NCBI RefSeq assembly: GCF_019145375.1
Contig: NZ_JAHSTX010000002.1
Location: 314,001-378,000 of the forward strand
From: Pseudomonas triticicola
GTDB taxonomy: Bacteria > Pseudomonadota > Gammaproteobacteria > Pseudomonadales > Pseudomonadaceae
Direction: 5' to 3'
Length of the DNA stretch: 64,000 bases
Within the stretch, counting starts at the first letter, position 1; every line of letters starts with the position of its first letter. This document shows, in pieces, positions 17,519-29,311 of the stretch. The notes under the pieces are model-generated. The model searched no databases. It was not told where the DNA came from and worked only from the letters and a program-made list of their open reading frames with translations. Position numbers and translations under genes: made by a program.

Positions 17519-17683
17519 TCAGGCAGCCAGAAAGTAAAAAGCCTCCCGGTTGTCAGACCGGAAGGCTTCGCGGCGGTAGCTGCCTTTGCCCTTGGCTGGT
17601 CGTTCCTGGCGGCTGCGGAACAAGGGCTGGGCGACGATGGATTTGGCCTTGTTGGGGCCATGCTTTGCTGGCTTCTTGCTCAT
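17519..17683 (-). CDS. arfA: Alternative ribosome-rescue factor ArfA
   Basis: A 54-residue basic protein with the ArfA hallmark: PLFRSRQERPAKGKGSYRRE lines up with E. coli PLFRQR...KGKGSY. ArfA enters the A site of ribosomes stalled on messages lacking a stop codon and recruits RF2, as a back-up to tmRNA. The start ATG 17683 has GAGAG upstream; a longer frame to 17740 has no support. An intrinsic terminator lies inside the coding sequence, before the stop codon, so most transcripts should lack a stop. The full-length product ends in FYFLAA, like the LAA end of the ssrA tag. It lies between holA and the lytic transglycosylase gene, both leftward. Confidence 0.9.
   Translation of the reverse strand: MSKKPAKHGPNKAKSIVAQPLFRSRQERPAKGKGSYRREAFRSDNREAFYFLAA
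17530..17568 (-). terminator. Intrinsic terminator inside arfA
   Basis: On the minus strand a 12-pair stem (17568-17557 with 17550-17539, one G-U pair) and six-base loop CTGACA are followed by CTTTTTACTTT. The RNA would end near 17533, about a dozen bases before the arfA stop at 17521-17519. It overlaps codons for the last 15 or so residues of ArfA. Confidence 0.85.
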
Positions 17684-17777
17684 GAGGGTTCTCTCGGTGT
17701 GGTGGTTTTGCGCCGGGAATAATCTGCCGATGTAGCGCATCTGTCCAGTAGCTCATGCGTAGGAATATTCTGGCGCT

Positions 17778-17841
17778 TTCGCGAGCAGGCTCGCTCCCAC
17801 ATGGGTACGCGGTCACCTGTGGGAGCGAGCCTGCTCGCGAA
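17778..17841. repeat. REP doublet (REPIN), inward order
   Basis: Inverted then direct copies of the GTGGGAGCGAGC element with a 14-base spacer; this has the same order and size as the element at 16044. It lies between holA and arfA. Confidence 0.9.
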
Positions 17842-17864
17842 TGGACGCTGCGCGGTCGACTGCC

Positions 17865-18902
17865 TTATTCGGCAGGCAAAGACAATCGCTGGCCAGCCAT
17901 CAACAACGCCAGACGACTCAAGCTCATCCACGGCGAACCCGCCGCCTGGCCCTTGATCTGCGCGTCGATACGCTGCGCTTCGAGCAACAACTGCGCCCAG
18001 CGTTGCGCCGAGTAGCGTTGCAGCGCCTTGCTCATCAGCGGCTTGCGCTTGTCCCAGACTGGCGGTTTCGACTGGCTGAAGCACTTGTCCAGTGGTGTGC
18101 CCTGGCTGTATTGCAGGGAGATGTTGGCCAGCAGGCGCAACTCCCGCGCCAGTGCCCAGAGGATCACCGGCGGCTCGACGCCTTCGCCGCGCAGACCCTC
18201 AAGCATGCGCAACGCGTGGGCCGGTTCGCCGTTGAGCACCGCGTCGGTCAGGCCGAACACGTCGAACCGCGCACTGTCGGCCACGGCGGCCTGCACGGTT
18301 TCGACGGTGATCTGCCCGCCTTCGGCCATCAGTTTAAGCTTTTCGATTTCCTGGGCGGCGGCGAGCAGGTTGCCTTCGACACGCGCGGCAATCAATTCGA
18401 CGGCGTCCTGGCTGGCCGACAGGCCGGCCTGGGACAGGCGCTGACGAATCCAGCTGGGCAACTGATTGGCATCCACCGGCCAGATCTGCACGAACTGGGT
18501 TTGCTGGCCTTCGACCAGTGCCTTGCCCCACTTGGTTTTCTGCGCGCTGCCATCGAGCTTCGGCAAGCTGATCAGCAGGACAGTGTCTTCAGCGGGGCGT
18601 GAGCAATATTCGATCAGCGCGGCGGCGCCTTTGTCGCCGGGTTTGCCCGACGGCAGACGCAGTTCCAGCAGGCGTTTTTCGGCGAACAGCGACATGCTTG
18701 CGCCGGCCTGCAGCAACGTCCCCCAATCGAAATTGGCGTCGGCGGCGAAGACCTGACGTTCGTCGAAACCTTGCTGACGGGCAGCGGTGCGGATGGCGTC
18801 GGCGGCTTCCTGACACAGCAATGGGTCATCGCCGCTGATGATGTAGACCGGCGCAAGTGCGCCTTGCAGGTGTTTGCCGAGTTGCGCGGGAGCGAGCTTC
18901 AT
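17865..18902 (-). CDS. holA: DNA polymerase III delta subunit
   Basis: A 345-residue clamp-loader subunit that opens the beta sliding clamp. The N-terminal clamp-binding region APVYIISGDDPLLCQEAADAIR and the AAA+-like fold without a working Walker motif are typical of delta. The middle segment LLAAAQEIEKLKLMAEGG is the family domain II. The length is near the E. coli protein (343). It follows lptE by 39 bases on the same strand, reproducing the leuS-lptE-holA operon of gammaproteobacteria. Confidence 0.95.
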   Translation of the reverse strand: MKLAPAQLGKHLQGALAPVYIISGDDPLLCQEAADAIRTAARQQGFDERQVFAADANFDWGTLLQAGASMSLFAEKRLLELRLPSGKPGDKGAAALIEYCSRPAEDTVLLISLPKLDGSAQKTKWGKALVEGQQTQFVQIWPVDANQLPSWIRQRLSQAGLSASQDAVELIAARVEGNLLAAAQEIEKLKLMAEGGQITVETVQAAVADSARFDVFGLTDAVLNGEPAHALRMLEGLRGEGVEPPVILWALARELRLLANISLQYSQGTPLDKCFSQSKPPVWDKRKPLMSKALQRYSAQRWAQLLLEAQRIDAQIKGQAAGSPWMSLSRLALLMAGQRLSLPAE

Positions 18903-18941
18903 AAAGAAGGGCGAGCGGGGCGCCTGAGCGCCCCGACCGTC

Positions 18942-19547
18942 TTACTGCTGCGGGATTTCGAGCGGCGACTGACGCGGGGTTTCCGCCTCAGCCTTCTGCG
19001 CCGCTTCCAGCGCATCGGCTTCAGCCTTGGCGCGGTCATTGGCGGTTTGCTGCAGTTGCTGCAACTGGCCAGGAGTCAGCTGTGACAGGCGCAGCATCAT
19101 GCGCTGCACCAGCTCGCGGCGGATTTCATGACGGGCGTCGTTGGCTTCCTGATCGGAGCCGACGAGGTTGTTGCCGTCGTGAATGAACACCTTCTGCACT
19201 TCGAGCTTGTCGCTGATCAGCGACAGGTCTTTGTCGCCGCGGATGTCATAACTCAGCACAGTGTTGACCTGATACTCGCCTGTACGGCCGGCACCGGCAT
19301 AGCTGAGAATGCGCTGGCTTTCCTGTTCGTCAGCCAGGTACAGCTTGTACGGCGCGCCTGTGTAGACCTTGACGCCGCTGGATTCCAGCGTCTGACGCAG
19401 CTGTGTCACGGTTTCGCCGTAAGCGTTACGCGCGCTCAGGTCGATTTCCTTGATCGACAGTTCGTTGGTGCCGGTACCACGCAACTGGAAACCGCAGGCG
19501 CTCAGCAGAACGGCGAGGCCCATCACCAGCAGATTGCGTTTGATCAT
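18942..19547 (-). CDS. lptE: LPS-assembly lipoprotein LptE
   Basis: A 201-residue outer-membrane lipoprotein that plugs the LptD barrel and helps insert lipopolysaccharide at the cell surface. The lipobox is LLSAC (Cys 18), followed by GFQLRGTG, the conserved LptE N-terminus. The central part (VNTVLSYDIRGDKDLSLISDKL) forms the two-layer sandwich. The last 45 residues are an Ala/Gln/Glu-rich tail that is longer than in E. coli and probably helical. It sits 88 bases after leuS and before holA in one leftward operon. Formerly named rlpB. Confidence 0.94.
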   Translation of the reverse strand: MIKRNLLVMGLAVLLSACGFQLRGTGTNELSIKEIDLSARNAYGETVTQLRQTLESSGVKVYTGAPYKLYLADEQESQRILSYAGAGRTGEYQVNTVLSYDIRGDKDLSLISDKLEVQKVFIHDGNNLVGSDQEANDARHEIRRELVQRMMLRLSQLTPGQLQQLQQTANDRAKAEADALEAAQKAEAETPRQSPLEIPQQ

Positions 19548-19635
19548 TGTGTTGCTCCCCTTGAAACCAGGTGAGCCGACTCTGCGGCCCGAAAGGTTTT
19601 ACTGGCTGCCAGGCGAGCCTGGCAGCCGATCCAAT

Positions 19636-22377
<2,742 letters not shown>

Positions 22378-22497
22378 TTACAGCTGTTTGCCAGACCTTT
22401 TGGACTACGAGGGCCGTTGGTCGCGGCGTGTAGCCGGTTCGTGCAGCGAAGCTAAGCTCTAATTGGGGAGTGAGTCTTATCTTCAATGAGGTGAGGG

Positions 22498-22821
22498 ATG
22501 GTGGAGCAACGGAAAAAGAACGTAACGAAACCCGAGTTGTATGAAAGGTTGATCGATCGTCTGGGCATGGCGCTGGACGCCGTGAAAACCGCTGACCGGC
22601 TGCGCGACGAGCGCCCCCTGGAACTGGAATTGCGTGGCTTGAGTCCCGCCGAGTTCAAACTGGTCAAGGCCTATCTGGATCGCAGTGAACGTGAAACGCA
22701 GGGATGCCTGTCTCAAGCAGTGAAGCAGCTCGATGCAGCACATTCGGCCAAGGTCATCTGGCTCAAGGACAAGGCGCCGCGCAGAGACACCGGCAAGGTG
22801 CGTTCTGTGCAGGCCAAGTAA
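22498..22821 (+). CDS. Unrecognised 107-residue protein divergent from leuS
   Basis: I do not recognise this protein. It is small, basic and highly charged, and mostly helical by eye (PELYERLIDRLGMALDAV, SPAEFKLVKAYLDRSE), with one cysteine (TQGCLSQ) and no signal peptide or membrane helix. ATG 22498 has an excellent GAGGTGAGGG site. Its position, divergent from leuS, is where E. coli keeps ybeL (DUF1451, zinc ribbon), and the first 60 residues have a similar helical layout, but there is no zinc ribbon here. It could be a shortened relative or unrelated; a cytoplasmic role is all that can be said. Confidence 0.7.
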   Translation: MVEQRKKNVTKPELYERLIDRLGMALDAVKTADRLRDERPLELELRGLSPAEFKLVKAYLDRSERETQGCLSQAVKQLDAAHSAKVIWLKDKAPRRDTGKVRSVQAK

Positions 22822-22903
22822 GCGCATGGCAGGTCATGAAACGGATCTTTTGCAACCGGATCCGGCCTACTGGTTGTAACGCGTAATCAACACTCTTAGG
22901 CTT

Positions 22904-22925
22904 CGGGCATCTTTGGAGATGCCCG
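22904..22925 (+). promoter_or_regulatory. Hairpin covering the ribosome binding site of the next gene
   Basis: A perfect nine-pair stem (22904-22912 with 22917-22925) and four-base loop TTGG abut the ATG at 22926. The ribosome binding site GGAG (22915-22918) lies half in the loop and half in the stem. No T-run follows, so it is not an intrinsic terminator. It may limit translation of the ElyC-like gene, as an RNA thermometer or binding site would. Confidence 0.5.
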
Positions 22926-23687
22926 ATGCCCCTTCGCTATTTCATCAAACAACTTTTACTGCCGCCCGGCATTCTTTTGCTGCTGTTGCTGGCCGCCTGG
23001 TGGCTGCGCCGCTCGCGGCCTCGTCTGGCTGGCGTATGTTTTGCCTTCGGCTTTGGTGGCCTGCTGCTGATGAGCCTGCCGGTGGTCGTGCAGTGGAGCG
23101 CCAAGGCGTTGGAACGTGAGCCGCCGCTGGCGCGGCAGGAATGGACGACCCTGGCGCAACGTGCCGATGCGATTGTGGTGCTGGGCTCGGGACGCGAGCG
23201 CGGTGACATCGCCTGGGGCGAAGACCAGCCGACCGGCGTCGGCCTTGAGCGTCAGCGTTACGCCGCACGCCTGGCCAGGGCCTCGGGCCTGCCGATTCTG
23301 ACCAGCGGCGGCTTGCATTACGGCACGCCCCCGACCGAGGCGAAGTTGATGGCGGACTCGTTGCGTGATGACTTCGACGTGAGCGTGCGCTGGCAGGAAG
23401 GCGCGAGCCGTACCACTTGGGAAAACGCCAGGATGACGGCGGACATTCTCTTGCCGCAGGGGATCAAGCGCGTCGTCGTGGTGACGCAGGCGTGGCACAT
23501 GCCGCGTGCGGTGTGGAGCTTTGAGCAGGCAGGATTCGAAGTGGTGCCGGCACCGGTGGGCTTTTTAGGCACTGACAACGCCCGGCCGTTTGGCGGCTGG
23601 CTGCCGGAGTTCAAGTCGATCTGGCAGAGCGGGCAATTGCTCAATGAAGCGGTGGGGCAGGTGGGGTATTCGTTGTTTTACCGCTGA
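22926..23687 (+). CDS. ElyC/SanA/YdcF family envelope protein (DUF218)
   Basis: A 253-residue inner-membrane protein. Two hydrophobic helices fill residues about 8-60, and the DUF218 domain (about 78-235) faces the periplasm: ADAIVVLGSGRERG, ARASGLPILTSGG, EGASRTTWENARMTA and VVVVTQAWHMPRAVWSFE. The two-helix layout matches E. coli ElyC, needed for peptidoglycan assembly at low temperature and linked to undecaprenyl-phosphate metabolism. The P. aeruginosa counterpart is PA3985. The start ATG 22926 is preceded by GGAG inside a hairpin. The ElyC assignment is by family and topology. Confidence 0.85.
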   Translation: MPLRYFIKQLLLPPGILLLLLLAAWWLRRSRPRLAGVCFAFGFGGLLLMSLPVVVQWSAKALEREPPLARQEWTTLAQRADAIVVLGSGRERGDIAWGEDQPTGVGLERQRYAARLARASGLPILTSGGLHYGTPPTEAKLMADSLRDDFDVSVRWQEGASRTTWENARMTADILLPQGIKRVVVVTQAWHMPRAVWSFEQAGFEVVPAPVGFLGTDNARPFGGWLPEFKSIWQSGQLLNEAVGQVGYSLFYR

Positions 23688-23696
23688 AAATCATTT

Positions 23697-23798
23697 TGGC
23701 GAGGGGATTTATCCCCGATGAGGCGTGTAGCGGCCCCTCTCTTACCTTCAGAAGAGGGGACTGCTGCGCACTCCAGCGGGGATAAATCCCCTCGCCAC
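23697..23798. repeat. Palindromic element of the GGGGATTTATCCCC family
   Basis: The outer arms TGGCGAGGGGATTTATCCCC and their inverted copy frame an inner segment with further pairing (CCCCTCT / AGAGGGG). It lies between the convergent ends of the ElyC-like gene and lnt. Related copies are at 27795 and 51467. Confidence 0.85.
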
Positions 23799-23803
23799 AT
23801 TTC

Positions 23804-25327
23804 TCAGAGGGTCTTCGACATCCGGCTCGCCATCAGCGCCCAGCCAAACAGCAGCAGGCACAACGCGATCAACGGCCACGAGCGCCATTGCAGATACGGC
23901 GTCAGATCGTGCATCGGTACCACTTCGCCGTACAGCACGCCTTGTTCGAACTGCGGAATCTGCTCGGTGATCTGCCCGAACGGATTGATCAGGCCGGTGA
24001 CGCCGTTGTTGGTCGCGCGGATCATCCAGCGTCCGGCTTCCAGCGCGCGCATCTGCGCCATTTGCAGGTGTTGCAGCGGGCCGATGGACGTGCCGAACCA
24101 GGTGTCGTTGCTGATCGTCAGCAACAGATCACTGCGTGCCGACAGGCCGGCGGCGAATTCCGGATAGACCACTTCGTAGCAGATAAACGGTGCGATCTGG
24201 TAACCCTTGGCTTGCAAGAGCGCTTGATCCGACGGGCCGCGAGCGAAGTCCGACATCGGCAGGTCGAAGAACGCGATCAAGCCGCGCAACAGGTCCTGCA
24301 ACGGCACGTACTCGCCGAACGGCACCAGTTTCTGCTTCAGGTAAGTGCCGTCGCCTTCGCCGACCACGGTGATGCCGTTGAAGAAGCGCCGTTCGTGATG
24401 CACGGTCTGGCGGATCGGCACACCGGTGATCAACGCCGATTTACGCTCGGCGGCGAAGTTGCCCATCATCGTCAGGTAGCCCTCGGCGGACTCCTTCAAC
24501 ACCGGCACGGCGGTTTCCGGCCAGATCAGCAGATCGACCGGTTTGGAGCGGAAGCTCAGATCACGGTACAGCGCCAGTTGCGCGTTGAGTTCTGCCGGGT
24601 CCCATTTCATGCTTTGCGCGACATTGCCCTGAATCGCGGCGACCGTCAGCGGTGCGCCGGACGGGCTGGTCCACGCGTGGCCTTTGAGGGCGATGCCTGC
24701 TACCCAAGGCCCCGCCAGAAGTACCACACCGGCAGCGATAAAGCCTTTGCGACGCGTCTGCAACAAGCGCGGCGCGTTGTAGATCAGCGCCGCCGTCAGT
24801 GCCAGAACAAACGAGACCAGCCACATGCCGCCCACCGGAGCGAGCCCGGCCAGCGGACCGTCGAGCTGGCTATAACCGGAATACAGCCACGGAAAACCGG
24901 TGAGGAACCAGCCGCGAAACGCTTCCTGGCCGACCCACAGCGCAGCAAAGGCCAAGGCATCCGCCAGCGGTGCTTCGTTACGCCGCAACCAGCGCGCCCA
25001 TAGCCACGCGGGCAGGGCGAAGAACCAGGCAATCGCCGCGGTGAACAGCAGCATCAGGAGCCCGGCGAGCAACACCGAAGCGCCACCGAAATGATGAATG
25101 CTGTAATAGATCCAACTGGTGCCGGCACCGAACAGGCCGAAGCCGAAGCACCAGCCACGGCCGAGCGCCTGACGCGGGCTCAGCTCACGCAAACCGGCAT
25201 AGAACAGACCAACCGCCAGCAATGCCAGCGGCCAGATGTCGAACGGGGCGAGAGCGAATGTGGTGATTGCACCGGCCGCCACGGCCAGCAGGTTACCGGG
25301 CCAGCCGGGGCGGGTTGTCCAGCGCAT
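23804..25327 (-). CDS. lnt: Apolipoprotein N-acyltransferase
   Basis: A 507-residue inner-membrane enzyme that adds the third acyl chain to lipoproteins, needed for their export by Lol. Six or so N-terminal helices are followed by a nitrilase-type periplasmic domain with the triad Glu271 (LLIWPETAVPV), Lys333 (LKQKLVPFGEYVP) and Cys383 (PFICYEVVYPEF). A last membrane helix is at the C-terminus. It follows corC by 17 bases and closes the operon miaB-phoL-ybeY-corC-lnt. The lipoproteins encoded in this window (RlpA, LptE and others) would be its substrates. Confidence 0.96.
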   Translation of the reverse strand: MRWTTRPGWPGNLLAVAAGAITTFALAPFDIWPLALLAVGLFYAGLRELSPRQALGRGWCFGFGLFGAGTSWIYYSIHHFGGASVLLAGLLMLLFTAAIAWFFALPAWLWARWLRRNEAPLADALAFAALWVGQEAFRGWFLTGFPWLYSGYSQLDGPLAGLAPVGGMWLVSFVLALTAALIYNAPRLLQTRRKGFIAAGVVLLAGPWVAGIALKGHAWTSPSGAPLTVAAIQGNVAQSMKWDPAELNAQLALYRDLSFRSKPVDLLIWPETAVPVLKESAEGYLTMMGNFAAERKSALITGVPIRQTVHHERRFFNGITVVGEGDGTYLKQKLVPFGEYVPLQDLLRGLIAFFDLPMSDFARGPSDQALLQAKGYQIAPFICYEVVYPEFAAGLSARSDLLLTISNDTWFGTSIGPLQHLQMAQMRALEAGRWMIRATNNGVTGLINPFGQITEQIPQFEQGVLYGEVVPMHDLTPYLQWRSWPLIALCLLLFGWALMASRMSKTL

Positions 25328-25344
25328 TTCAGTCCTTAGATTTC

Positions 25345-26184
25345 TTACCGGGCGATTGGGGTCAGTCGCAGCAAATGAATCCGACGGCTGTCGGCGTTCA
25401 GGATACGGAAGCGATAGGCGCCGATTTCAGTGATTTCGTTGCGTTTTGGCAAGTGGCCGAACGCGCTCATCACCAGACCGCCAACGGTATCGAACTCGTC
25501 GTCGGAGAATTCGCTGTCAAAGAACTCGTTGAAGTTCTCGATCGGCGTCAACGCCTTGATCAGGAAGTCACCGCTGGGCAGCGGCTTGATGTAGCTGTCT
25601 TCTTCGACGTCGTGCTCGTCCTCGATGTCGCCGACGATCTGTTCCAGCACGTCTTCGATGGTCACCAGGCCGGCCACACCGCCGTATTCGTCGATGACGA
25701 TGGCCATGTGGTTGTGGTTGGCGCGGAATTCACGCAGCAACACGTTCAGGCGCTTGGACTCCGGCACGAAGGTGGCCGGGCGCAGCAGGTCCTTGATGTT
25801 GAAGCTGTCGCCGTTTTCCTTGAGGATCAGCGGCAGCAGGTCCTTGGCCAGCAGCACGCCCATCACGTCGTCATGGCTTTCGCCGATGACCGGATAGCGC
25901 GAGTGGGCCGAGTCGACCACGGCGGGGAGGAATTCGCGGGGTGTCTGGGTCGCCTTGATGCTGATCATCTGCGAGCGCGGCACCATGATGTCGCGCACTT
26001 GCAGGTCAGCCACCTGGATGGCGCCTTCAACGATGGCCAGCGCTTCGCTGTCCAGCAGTTTGTTCTGATGTGCATCACGCAGCAGCTCGAGGAGCTCCTG
26101 ACGGTTCTTCGGCTCGTGGGCAAAAGCCTGGGTCAGTTTACCCAGCCATGACTTCTGCCCGTTGCTCGATCGATCTTCGCTCAT
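25345..26184 (-). CDS. corC: CorC/YbeX family CBS-domain protein
   Basis: A 279-residue protein with two CBS domains (about 70-195: VRDIMVPRSQMISI, ILEQIVGDIEDEHD) and a C-terminal CorC/HlyC transporter-associated domain (about 200-279, FDTVGGLVMSAFGHLP). It is linked to Mg/Co efflux and, as YbeX, to ribosome maturation. The N-terminal membrane domain of larger HlyC proteins is missing, as usual for YbeX. It lies between ybeY and lnt with gaps of 5 and 17 bases, so it is co-transcribed and probably coupled. Confidence 0.93.
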   Translation of the reverse strand: MSEDRSSNGQKSWLGKLTQAFAHEPKNRQELLELLRDAHQNKLLDSEALAIVEGAIQVADLQVRDIMVPRSQMISIKATQTPREFLPAVVDSAHSRYPVIGESHDDVMGVLLAKDLLPLILKENGDSFNIKDLLRPATFVPESKRLNVLLREFRANHNHMAIVIDEYGGVAGLVTIEDVLEQIVGDIEDEHDVEEDSYIKPLPSGDFLIKALTPIENFNEFFDSEFSDDEFDTVGGLVMSAFGHLPKRNEITEIGAYRFRILNADSRRIHLLRLTPIAR

Positions 26185-26189
26185 AGCGA

Positions 26190-26684
26190 TTACTCTGAAT
26201 CCTTTGTTGTAACGATTGGGGAGTGTTCGGTTTCGTCGTCCGCGTACGGATCGGGATAGCCCAGTTCAGCAAGCAACTCGCGTTCCAGTGCTTCCATTTC
26301 TTCGGCTTCATCGTCATCTATATGGTCGTAACCGAGCAGATGCAAGCAGCCGTGAATGACCAGATGTGCCCAGTGGGCCTTTAGTTCCTTGCCCTGCTCG
26401 GCGGCTTCGCGTTCGACCACGGCCACGCAGATCACCAGATCGCCGAGCAGCGGAATATCGAGAAACTCGTCAGGCACTTCCGCCGGGAACGACAACACAT
26501 TGGTCGCGTAGTCCTTGTGGCGCCAGGTGTGATTGAGCTCGCGGCCTTCTTCCTCGTCGACCAGACGAATGGTCATTTCCGAATCGGCGCTGCGCGGGCG
26601 CAGGGCCAGTTCGCACCACTGACGGAACTCGGCTTCACTCGGCGCGCTGGCCTCGGTGGCGATTTGCAGATCCAGCTCAAGCAT
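26190..26684 (-). CDS. ybeY: Endoribonuclease YbeY (rRNA maturation)
   Basis: A 164-residue metal-dependent endoribonuclease that trims the 3' end of 16S rRNA and takes part in ribosome quality control. The zinc motif is [11 protein letters not shown] (His111, His115, His121), followed by an acidic DDDEAEEME. The start is ATG 26684, overlapping the last eight bases of phoL, with AAGGAAG upstream inside phoL; a longer upstream frame is rejected. It belongs to the miaB-phoL-ybeY-corC-lnt operon. Confidence 0.96.
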   Translation of the reverse strand: MLELDLQIATEASAPSEAEFRQWCELALRPRSADSEMTIRLVDEEEGRELNHTWRHKDYATNVLSFPAEVPDEFLDIPLLGDLVICVAVVEREAAEQGKELKAHWAHLVIHGCLHLLGYDHIDDDEAEEMEALERELLAELGYPDPYADDETEHSPIVTTKDSE

Positions 26685-27669
26685 CGCGCGAGGCTTCCTT
26701 CGCGGCTTCGGCACGGGTCTCGAAGCGCTCGTAGGCCTCGACGATCCGCTGCACCAACGGGTGGCGCACGACGTCTTTGGGCTGGAAGTGGGTGAAGCTG
26801 ATGCCCGGCACGTCTTTGAGCACTTCGATCACATGGTGCAAGCCGGACTTGGTGCCGCGCGGCAGGTCGACCTGGGTGATGTCGCCGGTGATCACGGCTG
26901 TGGAGCCGAAGCCGATCCGCGTGAGGAACATCTTCATCTGCTCGACGGTGGTGTTCTGGCTTTCGTCGAGAATGATGAAGCTGTTGTTCAGCGTACGACC
27001 GCGCATGTAGGCCAGCGGCGCGACTTCGATCACCTGTTTCTCGATCAACTTGGCGACGTATTCGAAACCGAGCATTTCGTACAGCGCGTCGTAGAGCGGG
27101 CGCAGGTACGGGTCGATCTTCTGCGACAGGTCGCCGGGCAGGAAGCCGAGCTTTTCTCCCGCTTCGACTGCCGGACGCACCAGCAGGATGCGGCGGATCT
27201 GCTCGCGCTCCAGCGCATCCACCGCGCAGGCCACGGCCAGATAGGTCTTGCCGGTACCGGCCGGGCCGATGCCGAAATTGATGTCGTTGCCGAGGATTTC
27301 CTTCACGTAGCGCTGCTGATTCAAGCCGCGTGGGCGAATCATGCCTTTCTTGGTGCGCAGGGCGACGGACGCTTCGGCGGGGGCCGGGTTGTCGATATCT
27401 GCTGATTCTTGAATGAACAGGTGCACCAAGTCTGGCGACAGCTCGGTACCCTTGGTTTCCCGGTACAGGCGGCGCAGCAGGTTTTCTGCGGACGTGGTGA
27501 GTTTTGGATCGCCAATCAACTCGAACTGGTTTCCGCGATTGCGGATCTCGATGGCCAGGCGCTGTTCGATCAAGCGCAAATGCTCGTCGAATTGCCCGCA
27601 CAGATTGGCGAAGCGGCGAGCCTCAAAAGGCTCGAGGAGAAAACGATGTGGTTCGATGGGTGCGTTCAA
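26677..27669 (-). CDS. ybeZ: PhoH-like ATPase YbeZ/PhoL
   Basis: A 330-residue cytoplasmic ATPase with an RNA-helicase-like fold and partner of YbeY. Walker A is GPAGTGKT (135-142), and the Walker B region contains [10 protein letters not shown]; family segments [11 protein letters not shown] and [14 protein letters not shown] are present. No ATG lies at the right place: I take TTG 27669 (reading [10 protein letters not shown]) as start because the sequence upstream loses family likeness. An ATG at 27771 would add 34 residues. Its P. aeruginosa counterpart, PA3981, is called phoL. It overlaps ybeY by eight bases. Confidence 0.9.
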   Translation of the reverse strand: MNAPIEPHRFLLEPFEARRFANLCGQFDEHLRLIEQRLAIEIRNRGNQFELIGDPKLTTSAENLLRRLYRETKGTELSPDLVHLFIQESADIDNPAPAEASVALRTKKGMIRPRGLNQQRYVKEILGNDINFGIGPAGTGKTYLAVACAVDALEREQIRRILLVRPAVEAGEKLGFLPGDLSQKIDPYLRPLYDALYEMLGFEYVAKLIEKQVIEVAPLAYMRGRTLNNSFIILDESQNTTVEQMKMFLTRIGFGSTAVITGDITQVDLPRGTKSGLHHVIEVLKDVPGISFTHFQPKDVVRHPLVQRIVEAYERFETRAEAAKEASRDA

Positions 27670-27794
27670 GGTCGTATTTAGCCGCCCTGGGGCAATTAGG
27701 ATGAAATCAAGGATAACGCCAGTGGCGTGGGTGCGAAAGCTCTTAAATATCGACGCTGCTTTCCAACCCATTCTCTGTGGCTGGCGGGGTCTTT

Positions 27795-27824
27795 TGTGGT
27801 GAGGGGATAAATCCCCTCACCACA
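27795..27824. repeat. Single palindrome of the GGGGATAAATCCCC family
   Basis: A perfect 14-pair stem with a two-base centre (TGTGGTGAGGGGAT and its complement) lies between miaB and ybeZ, which are about 180 bases apart. It is the same family as the elements at 23697 and 51467, but as a single unit. Confidence 0.85.
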
Positions 27825-27850
27825 GAAACCCCATCCACAATGCGATGGTG

Positions 27851-29179
27851 TTACTGGATCAGCGAACCACGCAGTGAGTGCGGTTGCGCGGCGTCGATGT
27901 GCACGTCGGCGAACTGGCCGATCAGGGTGGGATTGTCGCAGCGAAAGTTGACGATACGGTTATTCTCGGTGCGGCCCTGCAGCTCCCCCGGGTCTTTCTT
28001 CGAGTAATCGGTCACCAGAATGCGCTGGATCGAACCGACCATTTGTCGGCTGATTTCGAAGCCCTGCTGATTCAAACGATGTTGCAGCGCGTTCAGACGT
28101 TCTTTCTTCAATTCTTCCGGGGTGTCGTCGGCCAGATCGGCAGCGGGCGTGCCCGGGCGCTGGCTGTAGACGAACGAGTAGGAGAAATCGAAGCCGACAT
28201 CGGCAATCAGCTTCATGGTCTGTTCGAAGTCCTTCTCGGTTTCGCCGGGGAAACCGACGATAAAGTCCGAGCTGATGCAGATTCCTGGCACCGCAGCGCG
28301 CAGTTTGCGCAGTTTGGATTTGTACTCCAGTGCCGTGTGGTTGCGCTTCATCGCCGCGAGAATCCGGTCCGAGCCCGACTGCACCGGCAAATGCAGGTGC
28401 TTGACCAGTTCCGGCACTTCGGCGTGGGCCTGGATCAGGCTGTCGGAGAACTCCAGCGGGTGCGAGGTGGTGTAGCGGATGCGGTCGATGCCATCGACAG
28501 CGGCGACCACGCGGATCAGTTCGGCCAGATCGGCCAGACGACCGTCGTGGGTCTGGCCGCGATAGCCGTTGACGTTCTGCCCGAGCAAGGTCACTTCACG
28601 CACGCCGTGTTCGGCCAGGTGAATGATTTCCGCGATCACGTCGTCGAACGGTCGGCTGACCTCTTCGCCACGAGTGTACGGCACCACGCAGAACGTGCAG
28701 TACTTGCTGCAACCTTCCATCACTGAAACATAAGCGCTCGGGCCGTCGATACGCGGCTCCGGCAGGTGGTCGAATTTTTCGATTTCCGGGAACGACACGT
28801 CGACCTGCGGCAGCTTGCTGCTGCGCGCGGCGTCGATCATTTCCGGCAGACGGTGCAGGGTCTGCGGGCCGAACACCACGTCAACGTAGGGAGCGCGATC
28901 GCGGATCGCCGCGCCTTCCTGACTGGCCACGCAACCGCCGACGGCGATGACCATGTCCGGGTTGGCCAGCTTCAGTTCGCGCCAGCGGCCGAGCTGCGAA
29001 TACACGCGGTCTTGCGCGCGTTCGCGGATCGAGCAGGTGTTGAGCAGAATCACGTCGGCGTCTTCCGCGCGAGCGGTGACTTCCAGGGCCTGATGTTCGC
29101 CCAGCAGATCGACCATGCGCGAGCTGTCGTACTCGTTCATCTGGCAACCGTGGGTTTCGATGTAAAGCTTCTTGGCCAT
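27851..29179 (-). CDS. miaB: tRNA-2-methylthio-N6-dimethylallyladenosine synthase
   Basis: A 442-residue radical-SAM methylthiotransferase that modifies A37 of tRNAs reading UNN codons. The UPF0004 domain carries Cys12, Cys49 and Cys83; the radical-SAM motif CSKYCTFC has Cys157, 161 and 164; the C-terminal TRAM domain ends with RGSLIQ. The length is close to E. coli MiaB (474, slightly shorter). It is the first gene of the leftward operon to lnt, and diverges from the DUF1820 gene at 29312. Confidence 0.96.
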   Translation of the reverse strand: MAKKLYIETHGCQMNEYDSSRMVDLLGEHQALEVTARAEDADVILLNTCSIRERAQDRVYSQLGRWRELKLANPDMVIAVGGCVASQEGAAIRDRAPYVDVVFGPQTLHRLPEMIDAARSSKLPQVDVSFPEIEKFDHLPEPRIDGPSAYVSVMEGCSKYCTFCVVPYTRGEEVSRPFDDVIAEIIHLAEHGVREVTLLGQNVNGYRGQTHDGRLADLAELIRVVAAVDGIDRIRYTTSHPLEFSDSLIQAHAEVPELVKHLHLPVQSGSDRILAAMKRNHTALEYKSKLRKLRAAVPGICISSDFIVGFPGETEKDFEQTMKLIADVGFDFSYSFVYSQRPGTPAADLADDTPEELKKERLNALQHRLNQQGFEISRQMVGSIQRILVTDYSKKDPGELQGRTENNRIVNFRCDNPTLIGQFADVHIDAAQPHSLRGSLIQ

Positions 29180-29311
29180 GGATTCGGGTCGTCACGTGAT
29201 TCAAAGAACCGCGCATTATAGGGAACAAGCCGTCAGGTTCCTACCGCTGTGCGTCCGGTGGCTATGCTATAGTTCGCGCCCTCATTTTTACCCCGATGTT
29301 ATCCGCCCGCC

